Position numbers and translations under genes: made by a program
Notes under the pieces: generated by a model
The model's input: the letters and a program-made list of their open reading frames with translations, nothing else
What the model was told of the DNA's origin: nothing
Database searches by the model: none
Shown: one piece after another, positions 20,718 to 31,940 of the stretch
How positions within the stretch are numbered: position 1 is the stretch's first letter
Layout: the number at the start of each line of letters is the position of its first letter
DNA from: Allolobophora icterica
Lineage: Eukaryota; Annelida; Clitellata; Crassiclitellata; Lumbricidae
Direction: 5' to 3'
DNA length: 64,000 bases
Assembly (NCBI GenBank): GCA_963556255.1
Contig: OY744607.1
Coordinates: 47,459,920 to 47,523,919 of the forward strand

Positions 20718-21468
20718 CAGGCCTGGATTAACCACGGTTCCAGTGGGTCCACAGACCCAGGCATGCTAAATATCTTACAAATAAGGGCTTACCATCACTA
20801 TGCTACCTAAAAATTTTAATTATTATTTTAGTTTTCAAATGTTACATTGTTGACATGTAATTACTGAACATCTGTTTAAACCCGCTAGATTAAGTGCAAA
20901 CAAAAAACGATAATCACTTGCAAATGGACAGCCAAGACAATTATGAGATTTGTGACCGTTAGCTCCGTTAGGCCGTTAGTGTTCCCACGACAGTTTACTC
21001 TGCTGACGCTGCTTATAGCCCCTTCCGCCCATCAACGTCGGCATTGTTGAGTCAATTGCCGTCAGTGCCAACCAAACCATCGCCTCTCCAAATGTTGCAA
21101 ATAATGACGGAATACAATTTGCAATCAGGATTTCCGAATGTTTGCATTGCTCTGCGTATATATATATATCTTATATTTCCTGTGTCTAACTGCAGCGGTG
21201 AAAGATCGTTTAGTGCATCAAAAATGCTTTAAGATCTGCGACGGGACAAGATAGACTGACAGATTTAACACTTATGAACATTGAGCGTGAAATTGTACAA
21301 CGGCTAGATTTTCAGGATATTGTCGACAGTTTTTCTATTACTAAAGCACGTCGTAAACAGTTTAAAATTCATAAATGTCTGTTCTATAATTTAAATTTCG
21401 TCAACACTTTTCGGTTGAACATATATGCAATTTTGGAACCAGGCCTACAAAATGTTAAACCGGCCCAG
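20718..21468 (+). mobile_element. decayed, internally deleted hAT transposon
   Basis: Ends CAGGCCTGGATTAAC and the diverged inverse GTTAAACCGGCCCAG. Flanks CATGGAAC (20710-20717) and CATGGAAA (21469-21476) agree at 7 of 8 positions. The right half keeps the remains of a transposase C-terminus. Confidence 0.75.
21044..21366 (+). pseudogene. hAT transposase C-terminal remnant
   Basis: Translation gives fragments typical of the hAT dimerisation region: FPNVCIALRIY, then PVSNCSGERSFSASKM, then after a stop and frame slip RRDKID, and MNIEREIVQRLDFQDIVDSF. The conserved order NCSGERSFS ... LxxxIE ... DFxDIIxxF is characteristic of the C-terminal hATC domain. At least one in-frame stop (21230) and frame changes make it non-functional. 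The N-terminal zinc finger and the catalytic part are deleted. Confidence 0.8.
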
Positions 21469-21539
21469 CATGGAAAACTGTGACCAGTTGTTTTTCTTGC
21501 AGCGAATGGATAGCATCAACAACTGGAAAACTACTACTG

Positions 21540-21835
21540 CCGACTGGTTCGAGCACTCGACCTGTCAATGCGGAAAGAACATGTAGGGGTTCGAGCCGCC
21601 ACGCAGGCAGACATTGTGTAGGACCTCGAGCAAATTCTTCACCCACAACTGTTTCGCGCCAGCGATGTTCTGTCGTATAGTCGTGCGCGCATTTCTGAAC
21701 TTTGGAAGGAGGGCAATATCACATACAATGCATTGAAATGTATTGAACTTTGGAAGGAGGGCAATATCACATACAATGCGTTGAATTGCACTGAACTTTG
21801 GATGGAGGGCAATGTCAAATACCGTTCTATTGAAT
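21540..21835 (+). mobile_element. SINE family B with triplicated 3' unit
   Basis: Head GGTTCGAGCACTCGACC and GGGGTTCGAGCCGCCACG, core GGACCTCGAGCAAATTCTTC and CAACTGTTTCGCGCCAGCG. Then TGAACTTTGGAAGGAGGGCA followed by ATATCACATACAATGC is present three times at about 50-bp spacing (21696-21830). Confidence 0.7.
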
Positions 21836-22436
21836 TGTATGGACATGTAGTCATCCAGTTTTGCGATCATTAACCGTCCGACTGAAGGCCACACAATGTT
21901 CCAAATGATTCTAGCTATAAAGCCATTAGAAAGGAAACAGTCCTTCCTCTATAAATGAAACCCACACCTAAACCAACCCAATAAATCTCCCTAATCTGAC
22001 AGCGGCGCACTCATTTGACCGAAAACGCTGGGATTATTAAGACGGACGACCCGGCGCGTCGGACGAGCCCCACTCTAATCAACCCGGCCAATTTTTATGA
22101 CTATCGAATGGCACACTTAGCGGACCCCGGACCGAGACAGACACTGACCGTTATTGTCGAAATCCGACGGTTCGTCAAAGGCCAAGGCGGCCTCGAGGTG
22201 TTGGACGAGGGAATGTTTCTGTCATTAGCTCGGCCAAATTACGCACCTCGGATAAGATAAAAGGCAGAGATCGCGGCAAGTGCAAGAAACACGCAGACAG
22301 GCACACACACACAGAGACAGACATAGACAGATATAGACACACAGAGAGCGAGAGTCAGGCAGACATGTATATAGCCAGGCAGAAACTGATAGACAGGCAG
22401 ATCGCAAGACCAGACTGGCAGAGGAAAGACTGACTC
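21836..22436. other. unique sequence, CpG-rich in part
   Basis: 22010-22265 is CpG-rich and unique. A plus frame at 22015-22260 has no recognisable domain. 22285-22400 is a CACA/GACAGA repeat. No gene assigned. Confidence 0.4.
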
Positions 22437-22652
22437 AGCAGCGCTGGAAAATGGTGCATACCCGTTAGGTGGAACAGCTCTCCCGACCTTGTGAAGACTG
22501 CGCCGTCTCTGAAGACATTCAAATCACAGCTAAAGACCTACTCTTTAAACAATCACATGACTAATATTGATTTCTTAAACTAGTGACAGCGCCCTTTTCT
22601 TCGGCCTCGACCCTAATTGGGGCGCTATAGAAATCGTCTTATTATTATTATT
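22437..22652 (+). pseudogene. LINE reverse-transcriptase ORF 3' end, family L2a
   Basis: Translates as WNSSPDLVKTAPSLKTFKSQ then LKTYSLNNHMTNIDF and a stop. This matches the invariant C-terminus of CR1/L2/Jockey-like LINE ORF2 proteins (WNxLPxxVR...SLxxFKxxLKTYLF). It is followed by GCGCCCTTTTCTTCGGCCTC and (TTA)n. A shorter relative is at 40375-40530. Confidence 0.8.
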
Positions 22653-23151
22653 GGCATGAGGGCATTCGACTAAGTAACCTGGGTTCATACCCTCGGACCG
22701 TCAGACGAACCCTACACAGACCTCGCTCATCCAACGAGTTACCAACGAGTTACAATGACATTTCGCCACTGTCCGTACTCTGGTAGTGCCAGTCCTGGGT
22801 CAAGGTGGAGGGCGAAACTTTGTAACAGCGTCGTAAAGCAGCAGCTAAACACTGTCGTTTTCTGTGGTGTCAGTCCAAAGCCTGAATAAAGGACTAGGGC
22901 GACGATAATCATCTTTGTTATGACCTTATCGGATTCTGACCGGGTTTCTACAACGGGTTACGATTTTTTTACAACAGCTTTGTCTTAAAGCAAAAATCGA
23001 TAGAAGCCGTGTGCCTCAGGATAGATGGGAGCCACGGAAGCCCTTATACTGGACAGGTCAATGGGCGGATCCAGTGAGTGTGGCTTCCTGAGACATGGAC
23101 CAAACGCCGTCCACACTAGTAGCGTAGTGTAATGGTGTACGCGGACATTTA
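22653..23151. other. dispersed repeat and unique sequence
   Basis: 22785-22925 includes a plus-strand family R2 repeat (AGTCCAAAGCCTGAATAAAG, GGGCGACGATAATCATC, TTGTTATGACC). Remainder not recognised. Confidence 0.5.
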
Positions 23152-23749
23152 AGGTGCGACCGTACGTACGGTACGTACGTTATTTTTGTCAATAACGTAC
23201 GTACGGTACGCGTACGTTATTATGCCGTACGTTACCGTACGTTCACATCAGTTCATGACGAAGATAAATACATAACATTATGCACAACAAAAGTCAACAA
23301 CAGTTGGTGATTGACGGTCGTAACCAATTTTAACCATTACATCAGTCATCTGTGGCTGTTCAATGATCTCTACTTTTAAACTTTTAAATTCCAAATTGCT
23401 AATATTCTGTCTAATGTATAGACCCCCGTCCCTAGTGTGAAGAATATTAAGATTTTACGGCACACTTTATAGGACGGTCATTTTATTGGTAATATTAAAT
23501 TTCGGTACCGTTCGCAAATAACTAGGCCTGCGTACGGAGAGACTAATACTGTAGAGCTAAACTAATCATTTTTGACGTACGCGTACGGTACGCGTACCGT
23601 ACAAGACTATAGTTATATTGAGGTTCTTTGTAAATGACCAAATAAATTTGTGGCATTTTTACCGTACGCGTACGTTATTTTTTTCGATAACGCACGTACA
23701 GTAGGCCTACGCGTACGTTATTCCGGGAGGTAACGTACGGTCGCACTAT
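23152..23749. mobile_element. CGTACG-rich inverted-repeat DNA element
   Basis: Ends AGGTGCGACCGTACG and (reverse complement) AGTGCGACCGTACG. The flanks GCGGACATTTA (23141-23151 and 23750-23760) are an exact 11-bp duplication, extendable to 14 bp with one mismatch. Both ends contain several CGTACG/GCGTACGTTATT motifs in inverted pairs. An 11-bp duplication is longer than for hAT (8 bp) and is in the range of Mutator-like elements, but there is no transposase to decide. Confidence 0.8.
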
Positions 23750-23889
23750 GCGGACATTTATGGAGCGCAAGTCTTGAAACAATGAAGCGATCGGTGACTC
23801 ATTAGAATGATTAGAGGATGTCGCGTCAACACAGATCAATTGACACCAACCCATAAAACATCACTACAAAAACAATGGCGGATTTCCCC

Positions 23890-24110
23890 AGACAATCAGA
23901 CAGACACGTAGACAGACAGACAGACAGACAGACAGACAATCAGGCAAGCAGACAGTCACAGACATCCCATAGACCCAGTTATGTAGAAATACAGATAGCC
24001 CGGCAGAGATAACTAAACAGACAATCAACGAGAGATAGAGAGACAGACAGACAAGAGAGAGACAGAGAGAACGAGAGACAGTCAGGCAGAAGAAGATACA
24101 CACACAGGCA
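23890..24110. repeat. (CAGA)n / GAGAGACAGA tract
   Basis: Imperfect CAGA tetranucleotides, then GAGA-rich sequence. Minus-strand CLSVCLS frames are artefacts. 23761-23889 and 24111-24334 are unique. Confidence 0.9.
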
Positions 24111-24334
24111 GAGGAAAGACTGACTCAGCAGCAATGGTAAAATGTCGAACGGGGAGGGAGCAGTGAAAGGAGAGGGTAGGGACAAGAGGGGGTAGGCGTG
24201 GGAAAGGGTTGCGCCGACAGTGATTGAAAGGCTAGTGAGCGGATGGTGCAGTCCCTCTGACTAATCAGGATCCGATGACTAACCCCTTCCGATGTCACAT
24301 TCAACTTAGGGGGAGTCGAGCAACATCACTTTAC

Positions 24335-24500
24335 ATCTGTGGGACACCATAGCCGATTGGTTAGAGCGAAGCGTACAAGTTCGAGAGTCCTCCCGTGACA
24401 CGGTAATTCTGTAGGGACCTTGAGCAAGTCCTTCACTCACAACTGCTCAGCGCCATCGACTGATGCTTGGTCATTAGACAGTGGCACTTAACAAGCGCAC
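24335..24500 (+). mobile_element. tRNA-derived SINE, family B
   Basis: TGGGACACCATAGCCGATTGG TTAGAG head region, then GTAGGGACCTTGAGCAAGTC, CACAACTGCTCAGCGCCATC, GATGCTTGGTCATTAGACAG and TGGCACTTAACAAGCGC. Confidence 0.8.
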
Positions 24501-24900
24501 ACTAATAGTAATAGATATGCCTTTCCACCTGTATCCAGCGCTTTAATGCCATAGCATTTCAAGGCACGTTCGCTGACATTGCGGAGGATAAGGTCTGATT
24601 TTCCAGATACCCATAACAGCTCCTAGCATACTTGTTTGACCCCTGAGGGATTACACTTACTTCGGGTAAAATAATAATATATACTGTACTTCGCTCAAAG
24701 CAGAAACACGAAGACTAGAAAAACGCAAAACGAAAAAAATACAAAAATACAAAAACGCAAAAATATATTTCAATGGCTGAGACTGTAAACGTGTTAAGTG
24801 TATTGACTGGGACATCTGTCAAAGGGGTGGAACAGCTTTCGACGCAATAAGGAGGTTCAGCTGCTGCCCGTCTCTCTCACTCTCTCCCTCCCCTCCCCCA
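24501..24900. other. unique sequence, no gene recognised
   Basis: 24710-24765 is an A-rich ACGCAAAA/ACAAAAATAC repeat; otherwise nothing recognised. Confidence 0.4.
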
Positions 24901-24904
24901 TCCC

Positions 24905-24907
<3 letters not shown>

Positions 24908-24990
<83 letters not shown>
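24908..24990. repeat. (CT)n microsatellite
   Basis: More than 40 uninterrupted CT dinucleotides. Confidence 0.98.
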
Positions 24991-24994
<4 letters not shown>

Positions 24995-25167
24995 GATCAA
25001 AAATTGGACTAACTCGATCCTCCTCCACCTCGCGGACTCTGTTTCCCCTCTTCTTTCTACTCCTCCTTCTTCTCCCGCTCTGCTTCCTCCTGTTTCTGAC
25101 CGCTTGGATGTCTTGGTCCGAAATCATTGGACTTTAGAGGAACATTTCAAACTGCTCTGTAAAAAAA

Positions 25168-25168
<1 letters not shown>

Positions 25169-25207
<39 letters not shown>
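25169..25207. repeat. (TA)n microsatellite
   Basis: About 19 TA repeats preceded by an A run. Confidence 0.96.
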
Positions 25208-25209
<2 letters not shown>

Positions 25210-26046
25210 AGTTTCTCTCTAGGGAATATGCAGTTATTGGTTGGAAAACGATGTTTCTGGATCATTATATAAAGTTAATTTTAACATATTAATACAAATT
25301 TTGTATTATATAACTATTATTATTATTATTATCACATGTTAAATATTTAACATGCATAAATCTTAAACTGGATTAAATAATAATAAATATGCTTCATTAT
25401 ATAATTTTGTGATGTGAACACTTGTTTCTTGGGTTTGTAATTGATTTGTGATGCTATAAGTGATATTAGATAAGAACTGGGTTACTTTGTTTGCCAGAAT
25501 TGAACACTGTAAATATGACATAGATGGTTTGATGTTAAATTAGTTAGATTAGAAGCTATGCAAATATCTGTCAATAAATCTTTAAAAACATTTTTAAAAG
25601 AACCTAAAGGCCACCAAAAAATGAATAATACGCCTCTGAGGCTACAAAATCAATATTAAAAACGACAGAACAACAGAGCATTTTATGGCCACCAAAAGAA
25701 CCTTTGGGCCAAAGAGAAAGAGGAAAAGAGCCACATGACCAAATCAATTATATATAAATTACATTAAATATTAATCTATATATTATCAAAGCTTAACAAC
25801 AACAACCACATGCAAAAACATCACAATCTCAACAACCTGTCACACATGAAAACAACACAGAGAAAAGCAAAGGAAACTGATGGATGAAAGATAAATGAAA
25901 ATGAACTGAACTATAATTAATGAACTTTAAAGACGTCAACGGCCTTTGTAGCTATAAGATGTCGCTAAACAATGGATAACTACTAGTCCGGTAGATTCTT
26001 GAAAGTCGCTCAAAATCTCTCACAGCTCTGGTGGTTCTATTTTTTT
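25208..26046. other. AT-rich intergenic sequence
   Basis: Strongly A+T-rich. A TTATTATTATTA run lies near 25317-25331. No reading frame, repeat family or RNA gene recognised. Confidence 0.5.
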
Positions 26047-26270
26047 TTATTCCGGATATTTCTATAGCGCCTCTCGAAGTCAACTACTACTCAGAGGCGC
26101 TCCCGACTACAGCATTTGATACTGTGCCGGAATTTTCACGCCGAAGCGCCACAAGCAATTGCGAGTGAAGGACTTGCCCAAGGTCCGTACGCAGCGGCTA
26201 GAGTGGGATTCGAACCTGCAACCCTCCGGTCACAAGGCGCCGAACTTACCACTGAGCCACCACGCCTCAC
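26047..26270 (-). mobile_element. tRNA-derived SINE, family C
   Basis: Almost identical to the copy at 19162-19384 over its whole length, including the tRNA-like head GGCGTGGTGGCTCAGTGGTA on the minus strand. The high identity implies recent activity. It adjoins a T-run at 26040-26048 on the tail side. Confidence 0.9.
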
Positions 26271-26278
26271 GTTCTGCA

Positions 26279-26291
26279 TGTGTGTGTGCGT

Positions 26292-26322
<31 letters not shown>

Positions 26323-26343
26323 CATGCGCGAGTGTGTGCGTGC
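26279..26343. repeat. (GT)n microsatellite
   Basis: GT with GC interruptions. The overlapping plus frame running out of the SINE is an artefact. Confidence 0.93.
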
Positions 26344-28244
26344 GCTAGCTAGCTACAGTATCCTGTTGATTTGTTAAAACAGCAAACCGTCTGGTTTCAA
26401 TGTGCACAGCAAGGGACAACAACCGAAATCGGATCTCATTACCCCCCACCCCCCACTACCGACGTATACCCCATGGGCTCCTATATCATACAGGGTTCCT
26501 TGGTATACCCCATGGCCAGTTAGTTAGAACACGGGGTAATCTGGCTCATCTGAGGTCGGATACGCGTCAGCATCCAGTCAAACGATGCCAAGTAGCGAGA
26601 TCTGCTCTCAGATCGAAATGATTTCCCCTTTGAAACCGTCCAATTTTTCCATCAGCGTCGGATCTTTTGAAGTTCTCAGCGGGGTTCATCCCGTTCCCCT
26701 CGGACACCGTGACGGACGCGCAGCTCCGATTTCGGTACCACATGGCGAGATAGAGTACCGTCTGATACTGGCCGCGCCAACGACTTCCACAGATACGGCA
26801 GCTGCGCTTTGATGCGGTCAGCAGCGGTGAGCGATAATGGGAGGAGATGGGTGGAGATGAAGTATGCTCGGTATGTTCAGGATGAAAGACGACAGAGCGT
26901 CCAAGACGGGTGAATTACTGTTGCATGTTGGTAGATTGGGCTCCAGTATATTATGCAGAGGTCCTTGGTTGATCCCTGCCTAGTGCCTACCAGCCGCAAC
27001 GCTCCTTACACTGAGATAGTCTCTGTTGCGTAGGGAATCCGAGCAAGGCCTGGCACGGTACGGTAAAGCAATTTATTATGCGCCTTTTTCAAGAACAGCT
27101 TCAGACGGAAGACCCTGGGATTGAAGTATGTATTTGTATTAGTGCACTTACCATCGCACCTCAACATAACCCGAAATAAGTACACCTAATTATTTGTACA
27201 TCAAAAGGTTAACATTCTAAGCAGTTTATAATGTCGATGGTAGACAGAATAAGGGGCAACATGGTCACCCGGTAAGAGTGGGATGATCCAGGGATGAAGG
27301 TTACACGACAGGCCTTCCCTCCCATTCTCCCGTGCCAAGTGAAGAACTCAAACCCAAACAGAAGCCAACTACAGGGTGCCCCGTTAAATCCAAAGTCACG
27401 TATTTCAACGCAGCCCCACTTCACCGCATCTCCTCAGCGACACTGAAGCGATAAACCTGCTCAATTCGGCGCAGATTCAAAGAAAACCTTTCGCCGACCA
27501 AAAACCAACTTAATCAGACCGATTCGTAAGCACATAATGGATTTACTCGGCCGCAAAAGCGTTGCAACAACACTAAAGACCTAACAACCCACGATCGCAG
27601 TTCAGAAGCAGCGCCAATAAATCTACACGGATCCAAACGATTCCTCAGCTCATATAACGCGTTTACTCTGCCGCAAAAAGCGACGGCGTTCAGACAACAC
27701 TGACGCGTGCTCAACTCAATCGAGTCTTTTGACTCTCTGCAGCTGCCTCACCGCGTACGAAAGCGCAAATCAAACGGATCACTTCGTCCGTGCATTCCGC
27801 AACTCGAGCCGATCATAAAGAACCGAAATATTTGTCCAAAAGGACGTCGGTTTAACGGCGAGCCTTTACGGCTCCCTACAGATCGGCAGAAGTTGAACGG
27901 ACCGCGCCGTCTGCTTAGTACTTCCCGGCGTCAAAAACGTTGACGAATCGCTCCTGTTATTCGCGGGTTGCTTCAAAGTGCGGCCGCGAACTGAAGACCT
28001 CGTGGGGTGGCCCATACGACAACCGGGGAGTAAATGAGTAGTGACGGGGCTGACGTGAGGGTCGGAAAGTCAGATGATGGTCATCGCTAATGGCGAATTC
28101 CCTCGTCAACGTTCAAACGGTCTGCACTTCAAATGGCTGATGCGTTCCGACGTCGTGCAAGATAGCAGTTGAACTGCCTTTGGGGTTTACAGTCGATATG
28201 CTAAATGGCCGACGATGGACGAGATACACTATTCCCGCAAGTTA
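26344..28244. other. long unique stretch, CpG-rich at 27.4-28.0 kb
   Basis: No recognised gene in 1.9 kb. 27430-28000 is rich in CG and contains diverged long-period repeats (TTTACTCGGCCGCAAAAGCG near 27541 and TTTACTCTGCCGCAAAAAGC near 27662, each followed by CAACACT). 26450-26520 has two CATACCCCATGG-type phrases. Possible CpG island or an old unidentified element. Confidence 0.4.
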
Positions 28245-28650
28245 AAGAAGAAACGGGCATACTGTAGCCTACAGGGCCCAGTATACTGTTTACATTATAT
28301 ACAAACTCCTTTCGGTTCACTGAAAGCTCTCTTGACTACCACTTGTACGCCGACTATACCCAACTATTCTTATCATTCGATAGCTCGACGTCTAATTCTG
28401 CTCTCCAACCGGTTGCTTCTCCCTATTTTTGCGATGTTCAATCTTGGATGGCAACTATAGAAAAACTTCTATTGAATCCTTCTAAAACTGAATTTCTTCC
28501 TCTAAGCACATGCCAACAGCTCTGCAAAGTTCACTGGCTTAGGTCCGTTCACTTGGGTTGACTAGGGATTACTTGTCAAACCGCACAGAATGTCCTCGCA
28601 GTTTAGGCGTGGTATGGACTCCACCAGGTCAGTTTCTCGCGATATATAGT
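28245..28650 (+). pseudogene. LINE reverse-transcriptase fragment (palm motif)
   Basis: Translates as LDYHLYADYTQLFLSFDSS followed by CDVQSWMATIEKLLLNPSKT and EFLPLSTCQQ. This is the reverse-transcriptase block around the catalytic YADD motif of CR1/L2/Jockey-like LINEs, here YADY, so one catalytic aspartate is lost. Frame breaks after 28558 continue as degraded LINE sequence to about 28650. Dead 5'- and 3'-truncated copy. Confidence 0.8.
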
Positions 28651-29015
28651 TGGCCAATTGTAATATATAGTTACTTCGACCATAATATATAGTTACACCA
28701 TTCGTAATATATATAGTTACTTCGACCATAATATATAGTTACGTCAATCACAATAAATTATATAGTTACGTCAATCCCGATACACAGTCACGTCAATCGC
28801 AATATAGGCTATAGTTACGACAATCCCGATGCATAGTCACGTCAATCGCAGTATATAGTTACGTCAATCCGATACAAAGTCACGTCAATCGCAATATTAT
28901 ATAGTTACGTCAATCACGATACATAGTCACGTCAATCACGGTATAAAGTTACATCAATCGCAATATATATAGCTACGACAATCGTGGTCTATAGTAACGT
29001 CAATCGGAATATACT
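28651..29015. repeat. minisatellite with alternating GTTACGTCAATC / GTCACGTCAATC units
   Basis: About 15 imperfect units of 20-26 bp. In the central part, ATATAGTTACGTCAATC and ATACATAGTCACGTCAATC alternate, giving a dimeric period of about 45 bp. Unit length and spacers drift at both ends. Confidence 0.9.
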
Positions 29016-29269
29016 TGCGTCACGCGCGACAGTTGCGTTAAGAAGCGGTATTATCGTGTCACGCGTGCGTCGCAGGAATCGATTGTGTAACTGATGTTTT
29101 GCGACAGGAAGCGAATAAATTTCGGTCCTGAGGGGACGAAGCAGATCAAGAAGGGACGATGGACAAGCGATAGCAGTCACTCGTATACGCTGCCTCGAGC
29201 AGAAAGATTGATGAGGCATTGCACAAATTAGGTATCACATGAAATTACAATGTTAGTGTCTGGCTGCAG

Positions 29270-29613
29270 GCTACTTCGCTTTGGTTTATGAGATGTGTGG
29301 CCACACTACTTCCAGAAGTATGCATGTAGCTGGAAATTTATATATACCGAAATATCTGCGGGGAGGAATTCCGACAGCGGAAATGAGCTGGACACAGGAA
29401 ATTGCAGGAATCTCCAGATTACAAAAGCTTAAAAAGGATTGGTTACAACAGGCTTTGAATATGCACACAACCAAGCTTGTTCAGCAAACCTACAATACAT
29501 TCCACGTAAGATTTGAAGGAATAACAGTGAAGTACAACGCGATACAGATACCAAAGGAAGACGTCATAAAACTTGGACTGAACACGAGAATAACATTTTC
29601 ATTTGAAACATGA
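29270..29613 (+). CDS. unassigned reading frame, possible terminal exon
   Basis: Open from about 29257 to a TGA at 29611-29613. Possible starts are the ATG at 29293 or 29320; alternatively it is a 3' exon entered at GGCTGCAG (29270). The peptide is balanced in composition: a GNLYIPKYLRGG segment, a helix-like SRLQKLKKDWLQQAL segment, and a C-terminal part with HVRFEGITVKYNAIQIPKED and ITFSFET. Unlike other frames in this half of the window it is not low-complexity and overlaps no identified repeat. I do not recognise the family. It could be a real last exon, part of an unidentified mobile element, or chance. Confidence 0.4.
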
Positions 29614-30170
29614 TCAAAACGAACATGGATAATTTATTCGCACCCATCGCCTCCAATTGCCAGCTGTCAGGCACTGTCGGTGATGATGACGATGGTGATG
29701 ATGTGCGAGGAAGACTTTGCACAGCAATATCAGCAAAGTGCTTGGAAAACACGGTAACGCCGACCGATGCCCACATCACAGAGCCTCGGAGCAGAAACGA
29801 AACGGGGATCACGACGTGTCAGAGTTGGTCAAACAGCCCAGCACCGAGGAGGCCTCGTCGGTCGGTCGCATGCAAATCAATTTCGATCGTTGTTGTATGG
29901 GAGCGTGAACAGGCATCGGGCAATCGTCGAGATGTTTGCATATCTCGAGATTCTATTGACAAGGGCGCCCGCAAGACCGGAACTGACGTAAACAGTTGGC
30001 GGGAAAGAGACCATTTGCCGTGAATGCGTCACACACATATACACGCTCACACGAAACTCGTCTGCTTTAACTTCCTTAAGGCACTGAAGCAAGCCACATT
30101 TCTAAATGACCTACTGAACTTCGACTGACCAATTCAACGGATTGCGATTTTGACGCCAATTTCACTCGAA
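29614..30170. other. unique sequence after the unassigned ORF
   Basis: CpG-containing; a plus frame 29610-30023 is open but has no recognisable domain and no splice context I trust. GATGATGACGATGGTGATGATG at 29681 is a small GAT repeat. Confidence 0.35.
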
Positions 30171-30478
30171 ATCACCAACAAAACATCAACAAAAACGTCG
30201 AAACAAGAATGAAATATGAAAACATTAAAGAAATTCCGAAATATCATATGAGGAACATTGAAACAAGAATAAAAACGCCGAATTCACGAACGAAAACACC
30301 AAAACAATAAGCATAAATAGAAGATATCATCAACAATACGAAAATATGGCCACCAAAACGTCGACGAAAACACCGAACATCACCCGAGTAACGAACGAAA
30401 AACCGAAACACTGAAGAAAATACCGAAACAAGGACAAAGACACCGAAACACGAGCCAAAATACCGAAACATCGACAGA
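30171..30478. repeat. degenerate ACCGAAACA/AACGAAAACACC repeat
   Basis: Roughly 300 bp of A-rich words such as ACACCGAAACACGAGCCAAA and GAAACAAGAATAAAAACGCC with an irregular period near 18-22 bp. The minus-strand VFVLVSVF frame is compositional. Confidence 0.8.
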
Positions 30479-31324
30479 GCTAATAGACGCCAGGGATGCT
30501 GGCAGGCAGACAGGCACATCCGGCTAAGGTTACCTGTCCATTGAGACCCAAGGCACGGAGCAGGTCTGCACCTAGCCACCCATAGATCCCCACCCACAGG
30601 CCGGTAACTAGATCCCCCGTGCATGATCATGTATCGCTTTCCGAAACGGGTTTCTTTGCTATGCACACGCCCCCAGACATCGTCTATAGATACAAAGACT
30701 CAACTCCAACGTTGTTGCGCACATACACACACATACACACACACACACACAGGCATCAACACACACAAACCCACACCAACACACACAAACGCACACTAAC
30801 ACACACAGAATGATATACAAACTTGTACATTCAGTAGGCCATATTATTACCACAGCACTGGTAACGTCTTTGAAGAAAACTCCATTTAACACAATACATC
30901 CTTCCCCTGGGATGTGTTAAGATACAGAACCTATTATATAATATATATAAATATTGTATATTATATATATATATACACACATATCACACATATATATATA
31001 TATATATGACAGAGACATTATGTACAATATATCATCGTCATCATCACCACCATCATCATCATCCTCTCCTGAAGTCAGCCGTTTGGCATCAACTGGTGCA
31101 CATAAAGTAATGTACTGTAAGCAAACATTTACACAGCGCCCTTCCAGCACCTTCCAACAGCCCTACTTGCATGGCTATCTATTCCCCAATAGAAACAAGT
31201 CGGACTTCTCTGGGTAACCAGAAATGTGTGTTCACCTTTAGTATCAACCGAAACAGTCCGTACGTAATTAAATCAGTTATTTCCATTTCCTATCTTGGAC
31301 CATTTTATCATTCACATTCTTTGC
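30479..31324. other. intergenic with microsatellites
   Basis: 30718-30810 is (CA)n with AACACACAAAC variants. 30935-31008 is TA-rich with ATACACACATATCACACATA. 31033-31062 is a CATCATCATC run. No gene. Confidence 0.6.
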
Positions 31325-31505
31325 CCAGTTTGGGTGCGAGATAGTGCAGTGGTTAGCGTGCTGGATTGTCCAATCGAGAGGTCGGAAGTTCAAATCCCTG
31401 GCAGGGCAGAAATTTGTTTACAGATTTCTGCCCCACCTGCGCCCCTAGCCAACTCAACTATAACCTGTACAATGTCTCAGGGGAAACTTGAGCCCTACTC
31501 TCTGC
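31325..31505 (+). mobile_element. tRNA-derived SINE, family A
   Basis: Plus-strand copy with the best-preserved promoter: A-box-like TAGTGCAGTGGTTAGCGTGC and B-box-like GAAGTTCAAATCCC, then GGCAGGGCAGAAATTTG and CCCCTAGCCAACTCAACTAT. The distal part of the body is lost. Confidence 0.85.
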
Positions 31506-31794
31506 TTTACAGTCCTTGCACTCTTACCAATCAGTTAACTTGCCCCCCCCCCACATATATATCAAACTATGTGATTAAGAAATGTGCATCCCAAGTGTAA
31601 CTTTAAGATACATTACCCTACATTCTGCTTCTTTTTATCTAAAAGGTTTCTATGCATGGTTGCTGTATAGTCTTGCATGAACAAAGATTACTTACTTACT
31701 TACTCACAGCACCATGCTTTACAGTGTAAAATGAGTTATGGTTATATGTAGTTTGGTGAGGACTTGGCCAGGTACCTGATGAATACAGGGTTAA

Positions 31795-31940
31795 GAAGAG
31801 GAGCAGTCCCTTAAGCTAGCTCTGAGGCAGCCGTGGGTATGAAGTGTTAGGGACTTCATTTCCTTAGCCTTGGCATATGAGGGCAGGTGGCCAGTCCTCT
31901 CCCTGGCCATCTCATCCTCCCACTGACAGTGTTCGAGAAG
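31795..31940 (-). mobile_element. SINE family A, head-less fragment
   Basis: CTTAAGCTAGCTCTGAGGCA, GACTTCATTTCCTTAGCCTT, GGTGGCCAGTCCTCTCCCTG, CATCTCATCCTCCCACTGAC. The tRNA-like head is absent. 31506-31794 between the two copies is AT-rich and unremarkable. Confidence 0.85.
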
